From positions 732,657-796,656 of the forward strand of contig VUYV01000293.1 of assembly GCA_008711295.1 (NCBI GenBank): a stretch of 64,000 nt of DNA. Reading direction: 5' to 3'. Position numbers and translations under genes: made by a program. Positions 48,177 to 61,900 of this stretch are shown piece after piece. The stretch comes from Anarhynchus alexandrinus (lineage: Eukaryota > Chordata > Aves > Charadriiformes > Charadriidae). Within the stretch, counting starts at the first letter, position 1, and each line of letters opens with the position of its first letter. The notes beneath the pieces were generated by a model, which was given only the letters and a program-made list of their open reading frames with translations, did not search any database and was not told the origin of the DNA.

Positions 48177-51100
48177 TGAGACTACGGGTTGGTCGGGGTT
48201 CAAGGGATGGATAGAGAAATAAATTACTGACATGTCAACTAGAGCATGAATTGGGATCTCATCAGCTATTCTGCAGTAACCGTCCCAATGGAAAGTATTT
48301 GCTCACTATAGCAAATGTAAAATAACTTGTCTGTGCTCCAGTGATGAGCGATTTACTTACATTCACTTCAGGTATCTAAGAAAGCCATAGAGACACTTGC
48401 CATGATACAAAAGATATGCTACAAACTCACACCTAGTCTACCATATATTAACCTATTTAAATAGCCACACCCTTCCCTTCCAACATATTGTTTGTCCTCA
48501 CTATCACAAGCAAAGCAGAGAATTCTTAAAAAAAAAAAAAATGTCAATAGCTGCCATGGGACTTAGGACTTATCCAGGCACAATAATCATCATTACAGTA
48601 GTCGGGGCAAAATACAACGGCTTGAGAGTAGCACAAGATTTTTTTATACAGTTAGTTCTGACTCTCACTTGCCTTCATACTGATATCTGAAGTGCCTCTT
48701 TCCCGCTTCCTCGGTGAAAGCCCAGCTTGGAATACAGACTATGCACTAGTCAGCAGGCAGGGACATTTGGTAGCCAGGGGCTGGAGAAGAACCTCACTTT
48801 CCTCCTTATGGACAGTTTTGCACGGTGTCCTGCCATAGATTCAGTTATAGAGGGGCAAATAAACTTCAGAATTTCCTTTAGCAGGTACCGTTAGTTATTT
48901 TTGTCCAGAGGGAGATAAAGAATGTCACAGATATGAATCCCAGTGGAACCGAGTTTGAGGCACCCGAAGCACCCATTACTTAGCGTTTGGGAACCAATCC
49001 CAAATTGCTTGTGAAAAATATAGCTTAAACTACACTCTCTTATAGGCACACAGTCCCACTCTCAATCCCTGAAAATCAGGAAGAAGTTCCCAAATATCAC
49101 CTATGTATCAGGAATACTCACATGACAGATCATTGTATTTTATGTGAGGATGAACCACATCAGTGACAGGAAAAATCCGAAATCTTACTTTAATTCTAAC
49201 TCAATGAAGTCATGTAAATCACATACAAGAAATGATAAACAGATTTCAAGATTCAGATTAATATGCCATCCCAGCCCTGGATACTCAGCAAGTTACCGTG
49301 GTACTTCAAATTACCAAATAGTTTTAACTGAGAGAAAAGGAAAGTTCAAGTACATTCTCAAAATCGACAGAGAAAAAGTGATTCCCTCTTGACTCCCACT
49401 ATGAATAACCCTGAGATACCAGTACCGGCACTTATCAGTACGGGGCTGAACCCAGATCAGCAAATGTCTAGTACCCTTCCTGTGCAGATGTTGGTATTCC
49501 TGAAGTTATTTCCCTGGACTATGAGACAAGAAAAGAAATAAGGAAATGGGACCACTCTTACAGAGAACCACAGACCCCCTTGCGCAATGTCAAAGGACTC
49601 TTCACCATGGCAAATTCTCATATCACACTTTTTTGAAGATTATATTTCAATATTTCTGCATGTGAATTATATACACACAATCCCACCAAACTATTGGATT
49701 ACTAAAAATCAATTTACTATGGGATTACTTAAATACCATACTATGTATCCAGTGACTAACTGCACATAGTGTGTGTGATGTTCTGACTTGAGTGAGCTCA
49801 GCTCAAAAGGCACCTGCACAAAGCTTTTCAAAGCAACTGCAATAAATTTTACTGGATGTGGGAAACCTTATAAAAATTAAATAATGTCATGCTTTATAAG
49901 CATTTCATTCAATGTGACTAAACACATGGATAGCATTGAGGATGATATTTAACTTTTTCCATGTGCAGATTTAATACCACACAAAAATTTGAGTCCCCTA
50001 TTGCTAATTTTCCACCATGTGGTAACTATTTAGTTGTTTTTTAAATGTTACTGAATTACAGAGTTGAATTACAGAGCACAGCAACTACCACTGGGCGTTG
50101 GGTGTATGTATGTCCCTCTGGCTTAGCACAGGGTCACATATACTGGCATTAAATCATGACAGTATTCCTATGGCAGTACTGGTTAGGTTAACGCAGGAAT
50201 GAACATGCTAGTTTGCAAAATCACATGCTTATGTACTTCTAAAAATAGAGAATATTAATGTCAGATTTGATTGATGTGACTCCATCAGGTTCCTGTCATT
50301 TTTAGTACTTATGTGACAATTACATACTATACAGAGGTATATATGATGCTGGTGGAAAGCCCTGTTAGCATACATAGCTCGATTAAATCAAGTTAGACTA
50401 ATTTATACAGCTGTGCAGGTCCAGATGTAAACTGAGAAGTGTCCGTGAAAGTTGAGGTTAGAAGCATTCACAACATGGAAATCATGGAAAAAGTAAGTTT
50501 TTCAGCTTCCCTCACAGGTTAGTTTACAACCTTAATGACTCTTTTTGGAGAGAAGCACTTTTACAGACCCGCTGCAAACCACCACAGCAGAAAGAGAAAC
50601 AATCGCCACAAACACTTCATTCTTTCAGTATCAGTGATGAAGATCATTCACTTCTAGTGTGTGAGTGCAACAGGTCTTTTTTATCTTTAAAGGTACAACA
50701 TCTTTTAAAATTTAACTAAAGAATATTTTTGCCTGCATTATATACTAACATACAACACCGCTGTGGTATCTGAATATGTTCCTCAAAAGCAGGAACAGAG
50801 CTGCCAGATCTTATGCACCCCAAAATTGCGTACAAATATACTGCATCACTACAAGCTTTATGGAGCATTAGCAACTCTCTTAAAGCACGCAAATTCATAT
50901 TTCCTAAATTAGTTTATTTCTTTACTTAGCACGTCCTTGGGGGTGTTTAAGAGAACACTCACAGCAACACAACAGACCATAATAATAATAGTATTGATAA
51001 GAATGCAACAGAGAGTCCAATTCCTAGCAATGTGAGCATGAAGATTTTAGTAATTCTTTTTAGAAGAGTCAGTGGTAATTAATACATCCTTAGCTAAGTT

Positions 51101-54100
51101 TAATTAATTCTCTGCTAGTCATTGTCTCTCAGTATGGAGATTTCTCTCACAGTTTCTACTACCCAATGTTTGTAAACAAATACATAGTAAAAGACTGAGT
51201 AGATAGTTAAGAATACATCCCAGTCATCTGCCATTGTATTCTCTCTAGACATATTACAGAGATAATGTATGTGCAGCACAATCTACTTAAGGAAGTAAAG
51301 GAAGGAAGGTGTGAGCTTACTATCTTATACACTGCCAGTTCCAACTCATATTTGCCAAAACCCTCTGTATTATTATTATTATTAAGAATGGTAGAAGGCA
51401 GAGGAATGGATAGAAGTAGACCCTCCCCTGAAAAATGACAACCAAGACAAAAGATGGTGGAATTGCAAAGAAGGAATGAAGAAAAGGTATGGGGAATACC
51501 CGTATGGGGATGGGGAGACTGGAGGGAGGGAAAAAAAGAAAAAGAGAAGGGGCAAAAAGATCTTAAAGATCTTCAAAGAAGTATCCATTCTTATGATTCC
51601 CATATAAAAATTCTGTTCAAGACATTGTAGAAGGTACTAAATCCACCTCCATGCAACTGTTCAGTAAGATCTGTGTTCTGGAGAAGTTAATGATAGAAAA
51701 ATCACTGGGTTTGCCCCAGGACACAAAGTGGCTCAGTTTCAGAATACACATTCATTCTGAGAATATCCTTTGTCCTAAGCTTGTACTGAGACCCTTGAAT
51801 AACGTCCCTGTCCTTGTATCAGTAACTCCCCATGTGCACTTTGCTGGAGAGTATTAATGTATATTAGCAGCCTTTTCATATGCATTCCCACACATTTTTA
51901 GCTCTTGTTATAATTAGATGTTACTGTATTTTCCTTATCTTAGCATTTTTGTTTACAGAAGAAACCTTGCAACTATTAAATTGCATATAAACTATTGGAA
52001 GATTCAGACAGCATCAGTCTGGCCTTTCTGCTTTCTTGTGCTTGACATCAGACATAAGCAGTACTTTGCCTGGCTAACTACTTTTTTGGCATGAGGCAAA
52101 TCCAAGACCATAGCATTTTCTAAATATTAATTAGATATTACAGCTACAACTGTGTCGACAATCAGCAGTACTTACTCTTCTTTTGTTAATAATGCCAAGC
52201 TGCCAGGAGCTCATTAACAATCCTCATCTAGACAATCATTTAAGCATCATGTCTGATGAACAGGATATGGGTCAGTGAATTAGCAAGTAGTCTCGGTAAG
52301 CCATCACTCCACAGTTACAGCATGGCTTGTCAGACCAAGTCCAAAATGAATGTACATGGAATCTCCAATTGCCTCTTGCTCAAAAAGCAAGTTCTTCTTT
52401 CAGCTGTTGTTTCCACTGTGGGCGCTAAACCCTCTGCTCTACTCCATCAGCCTCCAGTGTTTCAAATTTTCACAAAATATAGCAAAGAGACTACATAGCA
52501 TGCGTTTATTAATAAGTAGTTTCTGTAGACAGAGGTTTATTATTAAATACGTACATAAGATTGTTTATAATAGGTCTTATCTAACTGTAATGGCTGAAAA
52601 CCTTAAAATAGCTCTTACAAAAGGAGAGACCTTCTGTATGTTACTTGCATTATAATACAAAAGCAGTTCATCTGTACGTAAAGAATTACATCTCTGCGGG
52701 AGGTTAATACCATTCTCTTTCTGCTGTTGGCACGCTAATCTTTCCCAGGACTTCAAAGCTCCTCCTAGCATCCTGTGGAGGACAAAGCTTGCTGTAGGTG
52801 AAGGGAACTGAGTGTTTTACATCATTTTACCATTCCCTTTGTTTGGAAATTTAAAAGACATTGTTGTAGAAAGCTACCTAATAAATCTATCATTTGTTAT
52901 ATTATGTTCTATATATATATAAAATCTATCTTTTATTATGTAGAGGCCAAAAGGCCAAAAGTACAGACTTGTGAGTGCCCATCATCGCAGAACAGAAAAA
53001 AAAGAAGCACAGTGAAGTAGCTTCTCTCATGGAAAAGAACATTTTCATCTGCCTTAAAGGAAAAAACAAAGCATTTCAAAACCCATGTCAGAGATCTGTT
53101 TAGAGTGCAGACATCATAACATAAAACCCAGAGAAACTAACGTCTTTCCTGCAACTTTCTGCATAAATCTTATTATTATTTTCTGCATCCTGTATGTAAA
53201 TATTTGCCGGTTCAATTAATATTGTGAAGTTATTTTCATCATAACTGAGAAGGCCAACATGTATTCTCTCATTTCAAATTGCTGTCTTTTAAAGACTGCA
53301 GTGATGGCAAGGGATTTAAAGATTCTGAGCTCCAAGATGACACACAACTTCTTACTGCAACTGCAATTAGACTGTAAGACAGCGAAGAAATGCTAGTGGA
53401 GCCAACTTATCTCTGTATGCGAAAAGATTTTCTCTGTCTCCCTGAGCACATTACAATACCAGGCATCAATATTTATTCATGGGAGAAGGAGGAGGAAGAA
53501 GCAGGAACACCTGCAATCAGGTATAATGCAGACACCAGATGCTGGGCAAATTACAAAAGAATGCTAGTGACGCAGTGGGAGTCGCCAGCCAGACCTTTGC
53601 TAGCCTCGCCATCCAGCACAGAGCCAAAACACCCAACCATGCTGAGCAACATGCTAGCTGGAACCAAACTCAGACTGCTCCAGTGCAAAGGTGAAAAGAT
53701 GGTGCAGTAGCTTCACAGTGACTCCACGCTACCTACGCTCCTGTGGTTTTATTTCAGCTGGCTGAGCTGTTATTTTTTTCACCAAACATCTGTTTGTCAT
53801 CTCTGTCCCTGCTTATGGATCTACACTGGTATAGTGTTGATATGGGAGCACTCAGAGTGAAATTAGATACTGAGCTCCTGAACATCCTTCTTAAATCATT
53901 TCCTGGCATTACTGGATGAGCTGCCTACAATACAGATCTAATGCCAAAAGCAGCTACTGCTTTCTGTTTTATGATGCTCTGATACTTGTCAGGGAAGACA
54001 GCAAGCAGGCACTTATAGCTGCTGGTAACTACCTTAAATACTTGCTGGGGAAATAAGATTAACCACAGTTATCAAAAGTACAGTGACAAGAATCTTGCAC

Positions 54101-56749
54101 ATATAAGCATGCACATCAATACACAGAATGGAAGATTAACCTAAATCTGAAACTTTCTTGGCTATCTCTATTTCAGTCTTAGAATATATTTTGGCATTTG
54201 CATTTTACCTATACAGATGATTTCATAAATAAATTTGTTCCAAATGCCCAACACATTAGCATCATTGTAGAGAAAGCTATAGGCCATCTGTCCAGGCACG
54301 GGGTGTAGGGTAATCTCTGCACATCAGTTACTGAACTTGCTACCAAAAATTGCGCTGAGTCCATTTCTATCAGCTCCCATTGAAATCCAAGCCTTAATTT
54401 TCAACAGAAACGAAAACATTCCATTCTACTTCTACCCCCAGACCTACCTGTGGTTTGAGACAAACAGAAGGAAACGTGCTGCAAAAGGGAAAGGGGCAGA
54501 AGAGAAAGAAGGAAAAGTAAATAAAAGTCTTTCCCCTCTGAAATTATCTTTTGCCAAACGAAAACAAGGAGAGATTATAACTGTGGGAACAATTGGTCTT
54601 GTCAACAAGGGTTGTCAGATAACAGCTTTAGACTTGTTTAAAGTACCATAGATGAGAAATCTAGATGTTTGCATTGTTCTGAGAAAGAAAAAGCAGTAAA
54701 GAGAAGTGTTTAAGTGTCCCTGACATATAAAACTAAACTCTGCAGTTTAAAGACAGACTGCTTTGATTCCTAGTGGCATTACCCAGCCACTTTTAAAGAT
54801 CAGAGGGGCTTGTGAAGCTGCGTGATTGTTGGCATATTCACCACATACAAAAACTGACTATAAAGCAAAAATAAAAATGAACACCGAATTGTTGAGTGTA
54901 ACAGGAATACTACCTCTGTCCCTGTTTAGATGCACTGAAGACTCAGAACAGGAATGTGAACAATAAAAAGCTGAGCTTTCTCATAATTTATATCTGATTT
55001 TTTTTTTTCCTACAAGTTGATGCTGCATTGGTCCTCTGTTTCTCACCCTCTCGTGTGCTGTCAAACCTTATGCACCCATAAAGTAGTGGGAAACAGGTGA
55101 GAATAGTAACAAAACATGGGACACAATACAAATCAGTCAGGGAGGAGCTAAGAAACCAAAGGTAAAAAGTGCTTTGAAAACTAGGAATACTACAGGCAAA
55201 TAGAAATTCCTCTTGGATTTTTTCTTCTGCACTATCCTATTACCCTCTATTGAAATTAGATCCTGTGTTACATTTTCATCTACTACATCACTGTACATTT
55301 ACCACCAGATTTCTCTACTTACACATTGCTCACCAAGTATTACCATTATCCTTCTGATACGTACCACCTACGGAGCAAACTAAAGTGGATTTCATTATCT
55401 ATGATCACTTTACAGGAAAAAAAGTATCTCAAAAACAATTACGTAAGTCAGTTTCTCTACAGCGCAGCTCAACTGGAGGCCCCTTTGGAACTGAACAGCT
55501 TTTTCAACATTAAAAAGGATGAAGCTTTAAGTTATGGTCAAAGTTAAAAGGCCACTGTGTCATTTAGGCAGCTTTCCTTCACATTGGACCTGTACATAAA
55601 TAGGTGATCTTCATTCCCAGCACTCTCAGTTTTCAAGCCTCAGGTATGGATATAGATTCAGAAAATCTAATACCAATGGTGATGTTGGATTTGACACCAA
55701 AAAAAAAAAGTCTAAATATGTATAAATATGAAAAAGGATACATGAACCCACCAAGAACAAAATGTTTTGAGGATTTTGTATATAGCATTCCTAAAATTTG
55801 CAAGAAACCATTAACTTTCCAAACACTCCTAATCCAGGGGAAATGTAAAAGAATGTAATATAGCTAGCTCAAGCAGAGCTGAACTCTTAAGGACTTGCAC
55901 AAATTAAGGAAACAAGCTTCGTTGCCATGGCATGGCCTATTTCACACACATCACCACCCTGCTACAACAGAACATGCATCACTGAGAAAGCTCTTATCCC
56001 TGTAAGAGGGTACTCGGGAATGCAGCAGTGCCTCACAAGTTTATAAAACGCATCTCAACAGAGAGTCAGATATGTACAACTAGTTTCTATACATGTGAAT
56101 GTTGATACACGCTATGCTACAAGTACAAATATTCCTATAGAAGTGTAATTTTTTAACAAGTGTTTTAATAGAAAAATATTTCTGTAAATATTAGGTGTAA
56201 TTGTATGTGCATGTGTGGTATGTGTAATACTCACATATACAGAGAACTTTCTCCATCTTGCTTTTTTTACAATTGGAGCACTAGAGCCATCTATCAGCTC
56301 CTATTTCAATACAAACGTCAACACACTTTCCTCCCAGAAGCCTTCCAGCAAAGATGCTTGGAGATTAAATGAACAAACCTCCTTTCTAATCTTTTTTTTT
56401 TTAAACTGAGAAGTGCAGGACTTTGGTGTTGCAGAGTGTTCTTAGTATTTCTTATTTCTTGCAAAAGTACTTGGACATGTTTTCAGTGTGATAAATACCA
56501 TTATATTGATTGCTTCACCTCCTCTCCACACGTTAGCTTATGCTCATTTAAACTATAGCTATTATTCATGTGTTCACGGAATACAAAGCTCTCCAAGGGC
56601 TCCACTTGGAAGCAACAGTCACGCCAGCTTCCCTGACCATTTCCATTTCTGTAAAAACACACAGTGGAAGCACTGGGTACCCCGTCATTATATCCCTATA
56701 TCTTCATATAGGAAACACATCTTCCTATGTTAGGGAGGAATATCTTCAT
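48177..56749. other. Long non-coding stretch; one purine tract, small ATT repeat
   Basis: Unique AT-rich sequence. (ATT)5 at about 51369-51384 and an unbroken 32-base purine run at 51521-51552. Frames of 101-106 codons at 52350, 53390 and 54337 (plus strand) have no recognisable motifs. A-run at about 48530-48541 and T-run at about 54999-55008. No transposon signature by eye. Confidence 0.5.
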
Positions 56750-56970
56750 ATGAAGGAAACATTTCTTTACCAAGAGGTTAGTCAAACACTAGAACAAGCT
56801 TCCTAGAGAGGTGGCTGATGCCTCACTCCCGTCAGTGTTCAAGACGCATTTGGACAATGCCCTTAACAACAAGCTTTAACTTTTGGTCAGCCCTGAAGTG
56901 ATCAGGCAGTTGGACTAGATGAGCATTGTAGGTGCCTTCCAACTGAACCATTCTATTCTATTCTATTCAT
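56750..56970 (+). mobile_element. CR1 LINE 3' end with ATTCT-repeat tail
   Basis: Recognisable CR1 text: AACAAGCTTCCTAGAGAGGT, GGCTGATGCC, GACGCATTTGGACAATGCCC, AACTTTTGGTCAGCCCTGAA, GGCAGTTGGACTAGATGAGC and CCTTCCAACTGAACC, ending in (ATTCT)n. The ATTCT tail distinguishes it from the ATTCTATGA-type tails of the other copies and marks a different CR1 subfamily. It is 5'-truncated, about 220 bases, sense +, with ORF2 C-terminal coding sequence in a broken frame. Confidence 0.9.
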
Positions 56971-58109
56971 ATTTCAAGGAGCAGATCTCATCCTGCTTTT
57001 TCCCCTTTTCCAGCTTCCCCCTCTGCAGCTTTTTCTTCTCTAAGTCAAGCACAGTTTGGAAAGGAGTTACACTAGGCAAAGAAATTTTTGTTCCAGTTAA
57101 ATAAATAAAGAATTAAATAAAACTGCCTTCCCCTCCATGTTTCTCATGTGTAATTGTAAATTGGTAAAGAGTTTGTATCAAAGCATCCCCTGTACATATT
57201 TACAGGATGTGGATGCGCACATGCACTTACAGGCACATGCACATTGCTGTACTAGACGTCTAAAAGCAGTGCCTCGAGCTAAATGAGAGAACTTGTCTTT
57301 TGTTTGCTTCCTTAGTCAAGTAGCAAATTATGCCTAAGAAAAAAAAATAACAGGGCATAGCAGTAGGCTGCTGTGAAAACGAAGAAATCGGAAGCAATCA
57401 TTGCTTTAGCTCGGTTTCTCAAGTGCTGCTTTTTAAGTGATCTTTGAAAGACCTGGATAGGCTGAACAGCCCTTCTCTGATCACAGGGGACGAAGCTCAA
57501 TCTACTTTGCACAAAGCTTAAGTAGCAGAAATTCTTTGATGTACCAAAAGGAGGTGTGGAGCACTTGGGATAAAGGGGAGAAGGCCCTCACAGAGCTAGT
57601 TGTTAACAGGGTGTGATCCATACTATTACCCTTTATATAGGTACTGTTCATTCTCTAATTACCACAAGATAAATTGGTGTTCAAACTTAAAGTGGGTGAC
57701 AGCAACTACACAGTATCTGTCCGGTATTAACACAGTCCTACCTCAAGATCCATGCTATACAGCTGATCTCCTCCTAACAAAACAAAGTTGCTTTACACAA
57801 CCTTCAAGGTACAATTCTAACAGCTTGTCTGTGTGCCTACACTTACAAAATATTGACCCTTTTCTTGTTTGTTTTCAGAGACACTCAGCTGTGGAAGCAC
57901 AGAGTCCGCAGCCCTCCTGTGGCCTACTGCATCACCTATGCGGCTTCCTCAAATGGCTTAATTATGTACCCTGGGGAGATTTTAACATCAATTAACTCAA
58001 ATTGTTCTACAAAAGTAAACAATGGACAAAATCCTGTTTGTATTACTCAAACAGTTTAGAATACCTGTTACTGAATGAGTGGTGAGAGTGTATTTTCCAG
58101 GCCCTTTTG
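56971..58109. other. Non-coding, nothing recognised
   Basis: Unique sequence. A 131-codon plus frame (57600-57995) has no motif support. A polypyrimidine-AG (TTTGTTTTCAG, ending near 57879) resembles a splice acceptor, but no exon with known homology follows. Confidence 0.5.
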
Positions 58110-58930
58110 TGCCTGATTCACATCAGTCACATCCAAAGATGAGTTGATTCAGGCCCCAGGAGCAGAATTGCAGCTTGGTGATCGAGATGCGGCAGTTCAT
58201 GCGTTTAACTCTGAACAGCCTTTTATCAATTCCTGTCTGTTGGCCCAGAGCTGATCACCAAATAAAGCAAGCAGGATTTGGCCCACGGTGTGCTCCATTT
58301 TGAAAGCACACAGCTGGGATTGCCAGCGTAAGCAAACGTTGGCAGTGTTTAACTCTGACAGGGATGCTCTGTTACATATGCTATGGGACTGTCCAAATCC
58401 CTGGCAGAAAATAAAGTGCCAGTGCTTAAGTAACCAAAGATTTAGAAATTCCACATTTGTTTATTTTAGAAGCTCTGACTGTACTCCCAAGGATAGCTAA
58501 AGCACTTGAAGGTGGTTGTTCTGAGGATGAGTCATTGCCAAAAGAGAAATCCTTATCAAATAGAAATCAGCAAGAGACAATTTCTCAGATTCGTTGCAAG
58601 AATTAGCTCTGAACTGAAATATTTGGTCTTTAAAGCAAATCTCCTTCCATCCGGAGTCCTGGATCACTTTTATTAAAGACTGAACCTTCCTCACTTTATC
58701 ACCTAAGTATCTGCTCGTACTGGCTGTAAATCAGGAACTCGGAAGAGAAGCTGAATCTATATCATGTTTACTGTGTCTTGCTTGTCTCCATTTGTTTAAA
58801 CCGTCTCCTGTAACAGATTTGCTGAAATTGGCCCAGGAACGCTGAAGTGTAGCAAATCTATGCATATTTGACAAAGTGGGCTGCAACTCGATGAAAGTTA
58901 TGAACGATAACCCCAACAAATAAAACCTCT
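58110..58930. other. Complex non-repetitive block with preserved CpGs (candidate conserved element)
   Basis: About 800 bases with balanced composition, several CpGs (GGTGATCGAGATGCGGCAG, CCCACGGTG, CATCCGGAG, CTGCTCGTAC, CAACTCGATG, GAACGATAACC) and no transposon text. GTTTAACTCTGA occurs twice (58203-58214 and 58347-58358). Frames of 62-85 codons on both strands are unremarkable. The profile fits an ultraconserved-type or enhancer element more than neutral DNA, but no comparison was possible. Confidence 0.28.
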
Positions 58931-61900
58931 TCCTTTATATTTATCTTTCACAAGCGCACAGTAACATCTGCCCTCTTTTCTGCACCTCATAGCACTCCAA
59001 AGCAGAAGAAAGTTAAGATTGAACCAGCAGACAAATGAAAGCCACCAACACTAAAAAAAGACATAAAAATCTCAAGTAAATCGCAAAATTCTAAAGCAAT
59101 ATCTGCTCAATTTTATTTACAATGCTTCTCAATGTAACTCATTCATTTTCTCACTCCCTACTGTCTAACTACACAGTAAACATTTAAAAAAACTTTTTTG
59201 TCCTTTTCGCTAAAGCATTTTGTCCAGTGTTGGCTTTCAACTATTAATAACAATAACCTGTAACTAATGTTTATCTAAATGCAAGTCCCCAAAAGACTGA
59301 CTTGGAAATGGATGGTCTATTTACTTAACTTCTGATGAGTACAAACATTCAATCTTTAAAATTGATTTATTTCTAAACACTCATTCTTCCCCATTTTATT
59401 TTCTGACAGAAGTTACCCGTAGGTTAATAGAAAAGTAAAGCTGGAGTAGTCAGCTGCAGAATACTGAGCTGCAGGATTTTTACTGTAAATGCAATTTCAA
59501 AGACAAGTCATTTGCACAGGCTCACTTTCCATTCATTTCTGACATTTTCTTTTCTTGTCTTTAATTGCTTTCAGCAATATTCCAACATAATGAATTTTTT
59601 TCCATTTATATTCAAGATTTAGTGCTCACTGTAGAAAAAATTTGCAATTAATGTAAATAATGCACCTTGTCTAGCCCAGGATTCCTGCTCAGGAACCATC
59701 ATGTGACAGTATGCACAGCTGTAAGGCACATCTGTATTTCTAGTTCATCTTGCACGGGACCAAAGCACCAAGATCAAAGCATCTTCACAAACCATACCGT
59801 TTTTATACTTCTCAGCTGTAGTAGCTTCATTTTCCAAATTCCATTATTTCTAGGTACATTTCATTCCAACTTTAATGTCCTGGTCAATCTATTCGTAACA
59901 CTAATCCCTATCTTTTACTGTTCTTGTGTCTACATGTTTCTCTATAGGGTGTATTCATCCCTATTTGTCATGAACTCCTCTCAGTTATTATATCCAAACT
60001 CTTATTAATTTATCTTCTTACCTTCAAAACCAAAGGAACGTCTGTTCTGAAATTACAAGCTTTGTTTAAGCCTTCCCATCTCCCACTGTAATCAGGAGCC
60101 AAACTCTGATTGCTTTTCTTTTAAGTTCCATAAGGTGCCTCCTAACGCCAGAGGAAACGTGACTTTACTTAGAGCTTGAAGTCTTTGCTAGTTACACTGG
60201 AACTACATTTTCTCTTCTTAAAAGTGAAAACAACTATTCAGTTACTAGCGATACAACATGAAATGGCTTTCCCATTCTCTCAGGGTTTTGAGAATGTCAG
60301 CTTTATCATCGCTCCTGAATCTGAACGGATTTTTTTTTACATGCAAAAATTTATTCAACGGAACAACTGCAAGGTAATTGTTTCAGGCTAAATGAAATAC
60401 AGTGCTTTGATTAAAAACACTTTAAAAGGTTTGATTTTTTGAATAAAGTTATTCAAATTCTAAATTGGAAGATCCAAGTCAGTTTCCACAGGAGCTCCTT
60501 TTCTCTTGCTTCTACAGATGAGGCAGTACAGTGCCGAGCCCTTTCCTTGGAGTGACAAAACCCACTAGCCTATTGCCGAGTAGCAGTGCATGTATACTGG
60601 GATCTAAAATGATAAAAGAATTATTCCAAACTGTGAAACTTCCTCTTTAACCTTACCAGATTTGAAATTATTTCGATGATATTTCTCACAACAAGTACTT
60701 CCAAAACTGCTAGGCAAAACTGTAAACTTTGCACCCAAAAGGAGCAAATATCAGGGTCCTTAGTAACTCATTATTCACACAGATCCGTGCCTTCGCTAAC
60801 CCAAATGATCGCATGAGAATTCCACTTCTTGCACATTTTAGCTGCAACGGCGATGTGCATTCTACAATCATCAGTGTAAGTCAATGCCTAATCTGTTCCC
60901 AGATGCTCCATACTGGGAGCACTTTCAGTTTTCCATGCTGAAATCAGAGTTCTAAAATTAGTATTTTTCAGATATTTCTAACTCCCTGCAATCATTTTTG
61001 GAATATGTTTAAAAAAGTGTGAAGCAACTGTATGCAGCACTTAGTACTTAACACACCTTTTGTAAGTATCTGTTGAAAACACCTTCTAATTTCTGTCACT
61101 GTGTTAAAACGCACTGCACGCTCATTATATTTTACCAGGATGTTTGAATTCCATCAAAACCACCTTTTCCACCCTAACAAAATCTTCACTTTCAGCAAAT
61201 GTCTAAGCCATGTCTCGGGGTAGCCTCAAAATTGGCAACTTCATTTTCAACACAAAAATATAGCAATAATGTGTTGAGTTGATGACAAAATAATTATAAA
61301 GCCCCTATGAAACTAGATTCCTGAAAGAGTGATATGAAAAAGGAACTTCAGGGCAGCAGTGTTTGGCACTGCATCCCCCTCCAAAAAATCTGAACAAAAA
61401 GAGTGCCTGACTTCCCTTGATTTAACTGGGAGATAAATAAATAAATAGTTTCCTTGGTTGTTTACTAGGTTGTCCATACAACACAAGGAGAAAGTTAGAT
61501 GTCTCAGAATACGATCCCAAATAGGCGGCCTGGTAAGTAAGTTATTTCAAGCTAATAAAGAAATTCTAAGAAAAGAGGATATATATTAAATCGTTTTCCT
61601 TTCCAGGAATCCTCTGGAGTACTACTACACAAAGCCTTATTCTCTAGAGAGATGGAAGACATGGCAAATTATCTACTTTTGAAAAGGTGTCCTATCTATC
61701 AGAGAGGACTGTGGTCCTCTGATATGGTCAGCAGTAGTCTCAACATGGAATTAACTTGGGATCAGCTTCCAGAAAACACAATTAAATTTAAAAATTTAAA
61801 AAAAAATCATTTAAAAAAAATGCTAATATTAATTTTACTTCCTGGGACTAGAAGTTTCACTTAAAATTAAAGCTCAGGTTGCAATGACTCCTGAAGCTGA

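Noticed and set aside
57600..57995. 131-codon plus frame and a splice-acceptor-like TTTGTTTTCAG
   Set aside because: Polypyrimidine-AG sites are frequent by chance; the sequence after it has no known protein homology and no matching donor stands out.
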